Counted from the stretch's first letter, positions 8,114-21,300 are shown. The stretch is 64,000 bases of DNA from Carposina sasakii (GCA_014607495.2 CP053152.1:7936001-8000000); one strand, 5' to 3'. Translations and numbers: made by a program. Notes: generated by a model from the sequence alone, not told the origin.

Positions 8114-9046
8114 TTTAAAAAATCCAAAAACCCGACTGCTGAAAAAAGAACCAAATAATGTACATAATAAAAAAACTGAAAAGAAAAAAAACAAGCACTT
8201 AGATGTCCGGTGGTCTAGAATTCTATAATATTATTATGGAATTAATACTATTGAAGAACATAAAATATTTTCTAATGATCGTAACATAACAACTGAACAG
8301 CCAGGATCCATTGAAATATTAGCTTGGCTGTCGGATAATGGATGAATCCCGACTCAGTTGTTGTACCTATCTATGTATGTATGTTTGTATGTTCCTTTGA
8401 AGCACTACACAGACCAAACGCCTCGGCCGATTTTTATGATTCATGCGTCAATCGATTCTTCTTAGTCCGATGAGTATCACTTAAGACATGACGTTAGTGA
8501 AAATCCAATATGGCGACTACTGGACGCCATTTCGTGAAAATGAAATTAAAGTCGACAAACTATATCGAGTGGGGCATCGTTGAATAGGTATTTAAAAATC
8601 ATTTTTAGGTTTCTCAACATTTTTCGATTCGACTAACCGTTTAGGATCTATATCGATTGAAAGTTGCGTAACAACCATTCTCACATATAAGTTTTTAGAT
8701 AGCAGCAAGACGAAATCTTCTTGCTACCGAGCATGTTGAGCATGTTTCTTGAAGCGTATCTATTAGTAGCTAGGTACTCATAACAAAAAAGTATTAAAAA
8801 AAAGATAATAAAAAAAAATCCATTATCCGACAGCCAAGCTAATATTTTCCTGGCTGTTCAGTTGTTATGTTATGATAATTAGAAAATATTTTATGTTCTT
8901 CAATAGTATTCAATTCCATAATAATATTATAGAATTCTAGACCACCGGATATCTAAGTGCTTGTTTTTTTTTCTTTTCAGTTTTTTATTATGTACATTAT
9001 TTGGTTCTTTTTTTAAGCAGTCGGGTTTTTGGATTTTTTAAATATA
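8109..9046. repeat. Foldback element, long arms, copy 1
   Basis: The left arm (about 8109-8343; cataatttaaaaaatcc ... gatgtccggtggtctag ... ggctgtcggataatgga) is repeated inverted at about 8815-9044. The 470-bp centre (8344-8814) matches a repeat present without these flanks at 51064 and 61120. Other copies: 38857-39405, 51970-52150 and 61590-61716. Confidence 0.7.
8370..8790. repeat. Interspersed repeat (CCGACTGCG-type), copy 1
   Basis: Shares gttcctttgaagcactacac, tcggccgatttttatgattc and tagcagcaagacgaaa-type blocks with 51064-51560, 61120-61600 and, inverted, 46540-46780. Confidence 0.7.
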
Positions 9047-9060
9047 TTTTTTTAAATTGT

Positions 9061-9185
9061 GAGCATTTCCAAAAAAAAATTCGCTACTTCAGAATGAGTA
9101 TTAAAAGTTTTGATGAACTGTGCAGAATTTTACGACCTGGTATCGCTCATCAAGATACAAATATGAGATTTGCTGTCTCATCTGA
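9061..9185 (+). pseudogene. Harbinger transposase fragment
   Basis: Frame reads CEHFQKKIRYFRMSIKSFDE, then LCRILRPGIAHQDTNMRFAV. Recognisable Harbinger N-terminal helix region; the frame degenerates after about 9190. Confidence 0.6.
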
Positions 9186-9729
9186 CGTGGGTAAAGACGT
9201 CGTGCTATCGCTGCGCCGGTTGAGCGGCAACTGGCCGACCAGCAACTTTTGTCGCCGTGCGCGCATTTACATTGAAACCAATAGACGGGGCGATAGTTGC
9301 GTCGCCGGCTTGTCTCCAACCCCTCGGACATAAAAGTCGCACACTTTCATACAAATTCGTAGACTTGATGTGAGAGATAAATTAGTTGCGGATACAAAAG
9401 TTGCTCTTGCGCGCTAGCCCGAGTATAGTGGATACAAGTAGCATCAACGCAACGGGCATGCGAGAGGGTATTTAAGAAAATATGAAGGCATTTAATTACC
9501 TATTTGTTAATCAACATCACCTTGAAACTTGCAATATGAGGTAAAGGGAAGGAGAGGTTGTCTTTTACACAGGCATATTATTTATAGTTTGGAAATAATA
9601 TCCTGTATTGTTCGTGGATAGTGCAATATCTTTGTTGTTTTAGTAGGTATGTTATTTATAAAGTACTAATTTTAATGTGTAAGATTATAAATTATATAGG
9701 TACCTACTGATTCAATTTGTACAAATAGA

Positions 9730-10787
9730 AATGTACACGTGGGCGTACCCAGCTTTTGGCCTAGGCCCCCCTAGGCAAATCAGATTTTTAGGTCGGATCG
9801 TCCGCGGCTGTTTTGTCATACACACTACGCAAACACACCTACATGAAACATTAGGTATAGTAGTGTGGTGTGTAGGTAGGGTTGCCAACTCTTATACACA
9901 GATTTGCGGGACAGCGGGGTTAAATTTGCGGGACCAGAGCAAGAAAAACGGGACACCTACAAATGGTCGATTTTAGTATATTTTTCATAAAAAAATAATT
10001 ATTTCGTGATAATACTGATAATTCATAGCAAATAGAGATCTAATTTCATTATGACAAGCAGTGGCGCACTATGGTTTTTTTACTCATTCTATAATAGGTG
10101 TAGAATAACGCGAGCGCGAAATTTTTGCATTTTATTTAGATAATTTTTACAAAATTTCCATATAATTTATTAAATCAGAAAAATGTGGAGGTATGAAATA
10201 TGTGGAGGTATTATTAAATGATCCACTAATCCATACAACAACGCTTCTATCAATCTATGTCAAATTGGCACCTGAAAAAGCCATAATAAAATGATTAAAA
10301 GATTGATACACATACAAACCTAATTTAAAAAAATCGATTTAAAAAAAAACCCATGTCACTTAAAATACTACTTATAAATTCGGATGTTTCATTAATGATT
10401 CGTCAATGTAAAGTAAATGAAACTAATACTTACATTATTCAATATTTGAGAACTCTTTTGTGAAAATTAAAATTCAAGATTTATGTGTCACATGCTCTGC
10501 GCCATAATCATTTAAAAGATAGTTTTTTTTATCAACTGGGAAGGATTCACCTGAAAACGGGCATTTGGCGTCCCGCAGACACTCAAAACGGGACGCGTTA
10601 TTTAGACCCTGAAAACGGGACATTCCGTGCATTTTACCAGTGTCTACTGCGCGGTTTATTTAAAAGTTAGAGCATAAGGCCCCGTTTACACGTTGATTGG
10701 TAATTAGGCGAGTTCATACATGTTCTGCGGGATTTACAGGGGGGCAGGTGTCTCCCCCTGCCCCCTGGGTACGCCCATGAATGTACA
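9730..10787. mobile_element. hAT-like element with 8-bp AATGTACA duplication
   Basis: Element 9738-10779 (1042 bp). Ends CGTGGGCGTACCCAG and its inverse CTGGGTACGCCCATG; AATGTACA on both sides (9730-9737 and 10780-10787). No long ORF, so non-autonomous. An internal block with gggttgccaact (9878) and repeated 'aacgggac' may be a further nested hAT relic. Confidence 0.8.
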
Positions 10788-11572
10788 TAAAAGTAAAAAT
10801 ATGTTACCTAGGAATGTAGGTAAAACTTCATCATATTTTTTATACCTAGATAAATAATTGATTATACATACATTTACTTATTTCTCCTAATCTAGAAAAT
10901 ACCTAAGTTCTTCTTACTTGTAATGGTACAGAATAACCTAATGTAGGTACCTACATAATGGTTCCTTTATAGAAAAAAAAAGTTTATGTGATCAACATTT
11001 TAGCAGTAGGTATTGGTAATTATTAATTGCTATTTATGAAACAGGTTACACTTCTATATTTTTCTGTATTTGTATCTTACTTAGGTACCTACTTATATCT
11101 TGGAAAAATACACTAGTCTAATTTATAAGTATATTATAGTTACACAAATATTTTATTAAAATATCCAGCAACGGTAACAAAATAGGTCTTAAATAGTTAT
11201 AAGTATTGTCAATAAATCAACTTAAACATTTATTTTTCTAACATATTGTATTATTTAAGGTAAGTAGGTAACTTATAAAGGCGCCTTCATGATTTTGATT
11301 TGCAGACTGTTTTAAAACGTTAACAGTCCACACACGCCATGATGTCCAATTGTTGTCCATATAACTATATACTTATATTTTTTGGCTTTTATTCGATGAT
11401 GAATAAGTACTTCATTTAATAAATTAAAGTACCCACCTATCTCTAAGTAGGTCCGCCGCCCAGCCAGAAATCTTGACATATCCGTGTCCACTGGGAGTAT
11501 GTGGTATACGGCAGGGATATTATCTAAATTGTAGTAGCACATAATAATAAATAACTGTTACAGTAAAAATTA
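10788..11572. other. AT-rich spacer, no gene seen
   Basis: Rich in taggtacctac-type words. No coding bias, TIR or repeat relation was noticed. Confidence 0.5.
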
Positions 11573-11573
11573 A

Positions 11574-12333
11574 AAAAAAACCCCCGACCCAAAAAAAGTA
11601 CGCAATCATTATGACAAAAGGTTTAAAATGCTAAACCGTATAAAAAGCAAAAAATAACTTTTAACACTACGTACTCGTAAGTACCAACTAAAGCATGTCA
11701 GACTATCTACTCGGGACTTTGTGCCACCTTTATGTCGGAGGCATAACCGCTAATTTTGAACTGCAAATGGTTATCTTGGTCTGCTGTTGACCGTACGTAT
11801 GAAATTTTTTATTAAATTTTGTCGCCTCGGGAGACCGCTCTAATTTATTAGCCTAACGTTAGAAGCACACATTAAGAAGCCCTCAATCCCATTGTTATAC
11901 AAATATAATTGTAATAGCTTACTTCGCTTTAATTCTGAATACCTACTTACTTTAAAACATATCAGTAATTATACCTATAAATATAATTTTGTTTAGATGG
12001 GTGATTTTTTTTATACGAATGTTGTGATTAGGTAGGAATCATTTGATTTAGGTAAGTATTTTTGAAGGTAAAAAGCGGATCCCCGACGCGACAAAATTTA
12101 ATCAAAAATTTCATACGTACGGTCAACAGCAGACCAAAATAACCATTTGCAGTTCAAAATTAGCGGTTATGCCTCCGACATAAAGGTGGCACAAAGTCCC
12201 GAGTAGATAGTCTGACATGCTTTAGTTGGTACTTACGTAGTGTTAAAAGTTATTTTTTGCTTTTTATAGGGTTTAGCATTTTAAACCTTTTGTCATAATG
12301 ATTGCGTACTTTTTTTGGGTCGGGGGTTTTTTT
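11574..12333. mobile_element. Foldback element with about 250-bp arms
   Basis: The left arm 11574-11824 is repeated inverted at 12087-12333 with only scattered differences. Both arms contain gcatgtcagactatctac or its inverse, and both ends are cccccgaccc-type. The centre is AT-rich and non-coding. Confidence 0.8.
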
Positions 12334-12576
12334 AAATCTTTAATTTAATTTCTTTTATTTTTCGCCGCGTAAAAAGTTTAGATGGGGTCGCTATATGCGA
12401 TCTCGACCAAAGGAAGCTGTTTAACAATCCTCATGACAAACTGGCTCTGGGAGAATTGCAGAGATTAAGAAACAATAAAGATTAAACTTTGGTCATTCTA
12501 GATTTTCAGCAAAAATATAAATCGGTTTATCCGTTTCATTCCGGCATTCCAGGGTTTCATCCGCCACATCCCATTT

Positions 12577-12875
12577 CCAGCATCAGGTCCTCGTCAATTA
12601 GAAACATGAAGAGAACCAGTCAAGACAAATTCAACGAGCCCAAACTCGATGGGTTTACTAAAAGGTAGATCAGGGTTACGTCTCCTACCTTCGAGCCCTA
12701 TCATCAGACCAGCTCAGAGGTTCCAGATTTCTAGCATCAGGTCCTCGTCAATTAGAAACATAAAGAAACTAGTTAAGACAAATCCAACGAGCCCAAACTC
12801 GATGGGTTTACTAAAAGGCAGTCCAGGGTTACGTCTCCTATCTTCCGAGCCCTAACAGCAGACCAGCTCAGTGGT
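12577..12875. repeat. Two tandem units of about 150 bp
   Basis: agcatcaggtcctcgtcaat recurs at about 12579 and 12733, and gagcccaaactcgatgggtt near 12638 and 12790. Part of a larger repeat that ends at 13150-13180 with a gtcggggttaaaaa terminus. Confidence 0.65.
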
Positions 12876-12899
12876 TCCAGAAGACATTAGTGTTTTAAA

Positions 12900-13181
12900 T
12901 GTCAGATCCCACATATGCTTGCAAGCAAACTGAGCGTGTAACATTCCTATCACACCTAACAAACGACCTGATGACCTTGAAAACCTGAACCGATTTCCAC
13001 CAAACATAGCTAAGAACACTCGACTGATATACCTTTCAAACAAAAAAAAACCGCATTAAAATCAGATCATCCGTTTGGGAGCTACGATGCCACAGCAGAC
13101 ACATACACATTTACACACACACACAGAGAGAGACACGTCAAACTTATAAACACCCCGTCGTTTTTGCGTCGGGGTTAAAAA
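12900..13181. repeat. Interspersed repeat ending cgtcgtttttgcgtcgggg
   Basis: Contains the aaaccgatttccacc and gatcatccgtttgggagc phrases of lepidopteran non-autonomous elements, a (CA)n/(GA)n tract at 13106-13132 and a stem-forming cccgtcg...cgtcgggg end. Confidence 0.45.
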
Positions 13182-13299
13182 ATAGTTAACATTTAATTAA
13201 CTTTGAGATTTTGCGACGTGGAAGGTGTAGCCCTTGTTGTCCAGAAGTAGGTATACCTTGGGCAAATATAGCAGTTGGGTAAAGAAAACTTCGAGGGAG

Positions 13300-13725
13300 A
13301 AATCACCAGAAGAATGCAGGTTGGCTGGGTAGCGTTTGGGAAGTTAAGTCATACTCGTATCTTTGAGTCATCCTTGCCACATATTACGGAGCCGAGACGT
13401 GGAACCTGACGGCGGGGCTGGCCTACCGAATGCATGTCATGGACAAAGTCCGAAACATGATTTATCCGACAGATGTGGTCTCAAAGTGTAGCAAACTGAA
13501 GTGGTAGTTGGGCTGGTCATATCTGTTGTAGAACTGATGGACGTTCGAGTAAGCGGATCTCGAATGGAGACTGCGCCTCGGCAAACGTAGCGTTGGACGC
13601 CCTCCGGCCAGACGAACCGATCACTTGAATTAGGGAGGCTGGTATGGCTAAATCAAGAGATCGAGCCTTGTGGCTTGTTGTGGGGGAGGCCTACGTCCAG
13701 CAGTGGCCTGCAATAGGCTGATAAT
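13300..13725 (+). mobile_element. RTE-type LINE 3' end fragment
   Basis: Broken frames read RRMQVGWVAFGKL, LPHITYGAETW-like sequence and AGHI...DGR segments, followed by the shared tail gggggaggcctacgtccagc ... caataggctgataatga. This is the end of the RT and the 3' tail of RTE-type elements, degraded by stops and frameshifts. Confidence 0.6.
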
Positions 13726-13829
13726 GACGTTATTTACAGTGGGTCTTTTCATACCTTTTCGCTTAACATACCCCTTTTCTTACATCCAATAATTGACGTG
13801 GAAAAACAGGTGAATAAAACATAATATTC

Positions 13830-15292
13830 ATTAAAATTTTATTTATTCATTCCTTTTTCAGTGCACATTCTGTAGTATTTTTATAAGAAACGAGATCTTA
13901 GACCTTGACAATAATGTATTTACAAATGGCATGCTAACTCTTGCCTTACAGTTTTCATTGGTTTCATTACAATGGCACTATAGGGCAGCGTTTTTCTTAA
14001 ACAGACGCTTAATAATGTACTTGCATATTAATGATGGACAACTTTGTTATCAAATTTTTTGATATTGAATATGTATGATACATATTCGTATTTCTTAATA
14101 AGATATGCAATATGTATATCGACGTCACAATATTGCGATTTTTATTGTTATAATATAATCAACTAAGTATGTAAGAACAAAAATGTATTGTAGTTCTTAC
14201 ATGACCCTTTTTAGTGTAAACCCCATATGAACCAAAAACAAAACGTTGTACACGTTTTTAAAAATTTTATCCGTTAATATACAGTTTAAGCTAAGTACAA
14301 TTTAATAATGAAACCAAACTTTTTATCAAACATTGCATTGTATAAAAAGCTAAATGGGCCTGATAAATATCTCACTGAATATTTGTGTTGACTTAGGATT
14401 TCATTGATATTTATATGATCCTAATATCAGAAATCATAATAGGAATGATGAATCTAAAACAAGCCCTTCTCGTAAGCAGTTATGGGCAAGACTTCGAGAT
14501 GCTTTGTTTAATTTTAGTTACATGTGTTTAGTTCTCTGCTATGTGACTTGTACATTAATTTATTAGAACATTATAAGACACATAACTTCAAACAGTGTTG
14601 AAATGACTTTATAAAAATATTATCTACATACCTATCTATATGCATTTCAAATGATACCACATCATTAAAGCTCTTTTCGCGAACCAGGTGTCGTTGCACC
14701 CAAGCTTACAAACATTTGAAACGCCATCTTTAAATTGAAAACTATAAATTTTCTAATACAAATATCTCACTTACGTTATATTAAAAGGGTATAAGTAACT
14801 TATGCACGGTATATAAACAACTCATAGGTTTCGTTCGGATGTACAAACACATTCCGAATTACTCAAAGATAAAATGTGAGTCAAAGATACATAACTAATA
14901 TTATTTCACTAAAATTAACTTACAAAATTGGCAGCAAAATAACTTATCATAGTCACAGGCAAAATCAAAAAGTCCAAAATAAGGTATTTGAATCAGAGAT
15001 CAAACATGTATGCCTGTGACGACGTACGAGCTTATAAAGCGAAATTTGATACCATTGAGCAGATTATTATAAATTCTCTTTACAAGTTAAAGTTGTCAAA
15101 TGTGAAGCAATATCAAACTATTAAAATTAAGTAAGTATTCTTTAGACATTGCGCCACTTTAAATTTACAGCATATGAAACTACGTATAATTAAATGAAGC
15201 AAAACTATAATTTATAAGTGGAACATGTAACTCGTATAATATTGAGTACAGTTATCATTTGGATCAAAGTTTGGTTAAGTAACTAATTATAT
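13830..15292 (-). other. 3' UTR of the DNAJB6-like gene
   Basis: About 1.46 kb of AT-rich sequence without recognised repeats follows the stop at 15293. Read on -, the hexamer AATAAATAAAA occurs at 13844-13852, a plausible poly(A) signal. Exact cleavage site unknown. Confidence 0.5.
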
Positions 15293-15392
15293 TTAACTGT
15301 AAGTTAATGATTGAGGTACACCGTTGACCGTCTTTGATTTCAGGACTCCATTTTCATATGACATGACTGTCTCCCGACCATTTTCTGTGACC
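15293..15392 (-). CDS. DNAJB6: DNAJB6-like coding exon 5 (terminal)
   Basis: Acceptor ttttag. Completes the split Lys codon, reads [18 protein letters not shown], then [14 protein letters not shown] and TAA at 15295-15293. Confidence 0.9.
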
Positions 15393-18300
15393 CTAAAACA
15401 AAAAGAAAAACAGAAAGATTAACACTAAATCATGACCAACAAATTATATTTTAAAATTAAGCTTAGGTTTGTTGATAAGATAGCTAGCTTTTAAGTGCGA
15501 TTATCTGAAATACCCATTCCAAATGTCTTTAAAAAATGAAACATTTAGGCACAGAATAGAGTACTTAATCAGGTACAGAAAGGCGCATAGTTGCAAACAT
15601 GGTTACTAAAGCTGACCCCACATTGGGCGAGCGCGTTCCTGAAGCGTGCACGCCGCGGTCTGTGAGCGACTGGCCTCGCTGACCCCTCAGGGGTCATCCA
15701 TAAATTACGTCACACGAATTTCATGATATTTTGCCCCTCCCCCCCTCCTTGTCACAGCTGATCACAATGAGACCCCCTCCCTAGTGTGACGTCACATTAA
15801 GCTTTAAATGTGACTAATAAAAACCTGATTTCGTTCTTTCGGATTCTTCCTATTTCTAAATAAAATGAGGTATAGACTATCTGACCATTTAAAAAATCGA
15901 CCCTTAAAGGCTACAAAAGCACACACTTTAACATCGTACAATCGAACAATCATCTTAAAATCTGACCATTGCTAAAATCGGCCCTAAAAGGCGTACTTTA
16001 ACATCGTCCCAGAAACAATAAAACCTTTAAGAACGCAGTAAAGCTAGGCGTATGCTTAGACGCAGGCGCCGCAGCTCAACACAGTACAGCACATTTCAAG
16101 GCAGGGTAGCGCCGCAGCGTACGTATCTCAATGACGTTCCATGTTTTAAAAAATCTGCTCTGCATAGCATACACCTAGTCTAATGGACGGCCGTAAACTT
16201 ACTTTTTAGTTGTGACCTTCTTGCCGTTAACGACGCGCGTGGTGGTGGTGGTACTCTTCATGTTGGCGCTGCCGGGGCCAGCCAGCGAGCTGTTGAAGGT
16301 GGAAAACGAGGTGAAGGCGTTGCCGCCGCCCGAGAACATGTCGTCGATGCCGTGCAGGCCTAGCCCGAACGGGTGGAACAGCTGCGACGCCAGCGACGTG
16401 CCGGGCGAGCCGCGCCGCCCGTGCCCGTGCCGCCCGTGACCGTTTATCTCTGTAACATCACATTCTCGTTTAGAGGTTTATAATTATGCCGGCCGCTGCC
16501 AACCAGTTGCAGTAGAGGTTGTTTACTTTTTCTCCATACAAAAAAAAACAATATTTTTTTTAAAGTATGAAAAATCTACTTTTTTAGAAAAGTTTTTCAA
16601 ATAAAAGTTGTTTGTTTTGATAAAATGAGTACACATAAAAAAATTCGACGCGATTCGCACACTTCGATCCGTAATTCACATTTTTTTTTCCATCCTAGCC
16701 CACTGTGCGTCGCAACGCAAACTGCCGATTTTAGCGTTGCGGTGCCGCAACGCGGTTATGTGTTTCGGCCCTTAAAGCATGTCATGGCGTCGCGACGTGA
16801 AACGCATCATTCGATACCATTTTTCCCTTTTTCTTTGAAAAACATTGTAGCCTGTATGGTACATAATCTATTCCTATCTATCTAGGCATCTATCTATACA
16901 TATAATAAAAATGTAACGGATCGCTGTCTGTACATGGAAGATATATGAGAAAAAATATTATAGGAGACCTTTATCAACGCAATAGTACCCGAAACAATGA
17001 TTTTTGGAATTTATGTCGGTTTGTCCGTGCGTTTGTGTACGCTAATCTCAGAAACGGCTGAACCGATTTCGATGAAGTTTTCAGGAATATATTGTGACAG
17101 GTCCCACGTAACATATAGGCTACTTTTTATCCCGGGAAAATGCTTTTAGCCCGGATAATTTCGACATTTTGTTTTTGTAGCTTGTACGGTACATAATCTA
17201 TTCCTATCTATCTATACATATAATAAAAATGTAACGGATCGCTGTCTGTACATGGAAGATATATGAGAAAAAATATTATAGGAGACCTTTATCAACGCAA
17301 TAGTACCTGCCCAAAAGAATAATTTTTGGAACTTTTATCTGTTTGTCAGTTTGTCTGTCCGTTTGTGCACGCTAATCTCAGAAACGGCTGAACCGATTTC
17401 GATGCAGATTTCAGGTACCCATATAGGCTACTTTTCATCCGGGTATAATGTTTTTACCCCGGATAATTTCGACAGTCCACGTTTTTTCTGCAGTCCACGC
17501 AGACAGAGTCACGGGCGTTCACTAGTTACAAAATATAACTTATTCGTCGTAATAAACATCAATCAAATAGAGTTCATAGTTGAGGGATCTACCTACTACA
17601 ACATAATCAAATGTCCCTCTTTTCCCTGGTAGGTACGTGTTACCTCATCATCTTCCTGCCCCTATCCCATTATGTATGGGGTCTGCGCAACATGGTTACT
17701 TTCGTATTACATAAAGTAACATAATTCCCAGAATCACAGAAACGGTTGAACGGATTTCGATGCAGATTTCAGAAATATATTGTGACAGGTCCCACTTAAC
17801 ATATAGGCTACTTTTTATATATATTTTTATAGATAATTTCGACATTTCGTTTTTTTCTGTAGTCCACGCGGACGAAGTCGCAGGCGTCCACTAGTAGTCA
17901 ACTATAAAACGTTAAATGATGGATGTTCCGGAAATTTAATAAATCGTGGTCACCCGCTGAATATATGAACTGGCAGAGTGCCGACTATACATAAACGGTC
18001 CGACTAAGCTAGTGTACGACCGCCTAAAGAGACTAATGTCCGTCTTGGACGCTTTGTCATAGTCATCAAGCTTTCTTTGTGTGCATATTATAATGAAATA
18101 GGCCCCATGGTAAACTTACCTAACAATCCAGAAAGCTAAATACTACTGGTGCGATACGTAAAGAAAAATAAAATTATAGCATACTAGTTGCCCGCGACTT
18201 CGTATGCATATACTACAGAATGTAGCCTATTTCCTTTTCCGTAGGTACTCCCAAATGTAATATGTAAGTAAAAAATTAAGAAGATGGATTAAGTAAATAA

Positions 18301-21300
18301 ACCATGAAAAGGTAAGAAACAAAAAAACTCACTTTCGCATTTATATTTAATATTAGTTGGGACTATAAAATTATTACCTGAGATTTCATGAACCCGAGAC
18401 GACATGAAATCACATAGATGACCCAAGCCTATATGTAGGTAGGCGTTCCCCATTGTTACATTGGCACATTGCAGCTGGACATGACTTCGACTCAAAATGA
18501 CTGTGACAAACCAATTTTTATTTTCACGTTCGCGCATTTGTCAAATCAGTCCACGGCTGGATCCCACAAGGCCTGCTATTAGGGGAGGGGAATTGTCCAT
18601 GGTCACCACACTCAGCAGGCGAGTTGAAAACTACAGTGTGATTTTCGGACTATGTTGTCAACACGGGACGCGCTACTGCCCACCTTTTGGAAACCCGTAA
18701 TCGCCTCATACACTTACCGGCAAATAATTCGCCGAACGGGGAGCCGCCAAAGAACTCTCTGAACACCTCTTCTGGATCGCGGAATGTGAATGGGAAACTC
18801 GCGTAGCCGAAGTCGTAGTCGTCGTCGACGTGCGAGCGCCGGCTGCGCGACGCGTTCAACCCCTCTTTGCCATACTGGTCGTACATGCGTCGCTTCCTCT
18901 CTGGAATTATCAAATATTCTATCTAGTTCCCTGAAGATATAAGACATTCTTATCATGATTCAAACGGGGGGACCGTGAGGTAGGACATAGAATTTGGACT
19001 GCTACATTAAATTATGAAAGTCTCCATTTGCGTAGGTACTTGCACCAACTGCCTGAATTTGGGGTTATTTGCAATCCTCCAGTATCGCCTTGCAACGTCA
19101 CTGAAAGACGTTACGGGTGTAGTTTGTGATGAAATTTCGTCTAAGTACTAGTTGTATTCGGTAATATAAACTGGGTTTTCCTAAAGAATTTATCAAAAAA
19201 CACACCATGCAATTTGAACTCAAAACAAAAAACTCAATGATCATCTATGTCTCTTCATTCATCCACTTCTTGCTTTGGGTAGTGAAAAAAATCTGGTATT
19301 TTGTATTTAATATACATCATACCATACAAGTACATCAGCACAGCACATTTACTGAATGGGATCGTAATAAATCTTAATAGAGACGAACATTCATGAAAAT
19401 ATCCTAACTGCACACAGACCCTAAACTAAAACTGATATGATTGTTATTAATCTCCCAACATAATTATTTCAGTAACTTTAACATTTTAAATATAATAATT
19501 TAGTCATACATAACTAACCCAGTTGAAATGTTTTGAAGCTATTCATTAGTGTATTAACGAATGTTTTAGTGAAATAAGCAACAGGCTAAGTAGTATTTGG
19601 ATACAGGTAAATGTTCCAGCATTAATTGTTATCCATCAATGATTATTACAGAAGTTATGTCGGAAAATAGTATATATACTTAATATTTTTTATTCTCTGA
19701 GTAGCATCATTATCGAATGATTATAATATATTAGATAATTCTGTCTAATGGGAATCAGCATTAAGCTTATGTGCTTATTGAATGCATTGAATTACCAATT
19801 GCGTTAGATTTGCATAAGCAAAGTGTTGCAGTCACTAACAGGATTAGCTAACAGTGTTGTCACAAAATTTAATAAAGAATTATTAATTAAGAAATGATTA
19901 ATGCCACACAATTTATTACTGCAAAACAAAAATATTAGAAAGTATTTGTTAGTATATGAGTATGCAGGAAAAACATTTTTTTTTGTCATTATTTTGCATG
20001 TTATTTTTATAGCTTTGATGCCTTCAAATAAAGTTTTGCTTAACACTCATTAAACCAACCCTACAATAAAGCAACAACTACCGAAATAACGATGGAATGG
20101 TGTATCTCCGAAAAACCCTTTGAAGCTAAAGTGTCGATGCCCATTGACTCCATTCTTGCTTTGATATCTGTGACTGTGATGGCTGGAGCCTCGAGCATCA
20201 TAAAGCTTCCTTTTCGTTTCTACATACCCAAAAATACAATATTGAAATCAAAAAATTTATATCTTAATTTTAATCCATGCATTATCAAAAAGTGTTGGTG
20301 GCTTATTCATTTGAATATATCATCCATCAACATTACATTACAATCAGCATTACATATTATAACCAGTACTAAAATCTAAGTGTTCTTGTATTATCACTAT
20401 GAATGGTTCTATTTTAGGTTGTAATGTAACGATGGGCTGACCACCTATCACTACTAACCGAACTTGTACATCTCAACTTTACCCTCAAAATTGGTCAGAA
20501 GTGGCACCATGTGGTCCTATGGACCCTTAGTGCTCTGCCTACCCCGCAAGGGATAAAGGTGTGATTATATGTATTATATGTATGTAATTTAAAAAGTTAC
20601 TTTACTACTTTCTAGTCCAGTGGTTCCCAATTAGTGGTACACGTACCCCCAGGGGTACGTAAGGTTAAGGGGTACCCAGTGTGTACCAAAAAGAAAACCA
20701 AAATATATTTATATGTGCAAAGAAAAATATGCCCATTTATCACATTAATAAAACTGGTGTTCTCTGTCATCTTGTATTGTATTTTGATAATAACAAATTC
20801 AAAATACATCTGATTTCATCTCTATTTATTTATTGTTCCTGTAATAAGGGGTACGCGAGTTTGAGATCTTTCTTAGAGTGGTACGTAGAAAAAAGTTATT
20901 GGGAACCACTGTTCTAGTCTATGTAATAATCATCACAAGTTACATTATTAGATAAATTAGAAAATGTTCCTTATATTGTAGACTAGTTTTTTAAGATCAA
21001 TAATAATAAACTGGTTTACCATCTGATAGAACTTCATAAGCTTCTGAAATCTCTTTGAACCTTCTATTAGATTCGTCTGCATTATCAGGATTCTTGTCAG
21101 GGTGCCATTTTAATGCAAGTTTTCTGTACCTGAAAAAGAAAAGATACAAATTATTACACCTCTCATACAAACATAGTTTTCTTATGAAATCATGCATGAT
21201 GCAAATTATCTTAATTAAAGCACTAAAGCAATCTCAAACAACTCATTATAGCAAGGAAAGGAGCACACAGCATTGAGGATATAAAACAAAATAACAAAGG

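Larger units (their letters stand above)
7908..9418 (+). mobile_element. PIF/Harbinger remnant split by a foldback insertion
   Basis: Outer inverted repeats gctagcgcgcaagagcaact (7907-7927) and its inverse (9396-9416) bound the region. Inside, + reads MDFEDTVVVCALVLRKRRR (8054-8113) and, after the insertion, RYFRMSIKSFDELCRILRPG, then HQDTNMRFAV. The latter is the N-terminal region of Harbinger transposases (family: YFRMSxxxFDeLLxLLrPxIxkqdTxxR). The DDE core is missing, so the element is internally deleted as well as interrupted. The 3-bp duplication expected for the family is not preserved. Confidence 0.6.

Noticed and set aside
16212..16439. 75-codon open frame on +
   Set aside because: Shadow of DNAJB6 exon 4 on the opposite strand.
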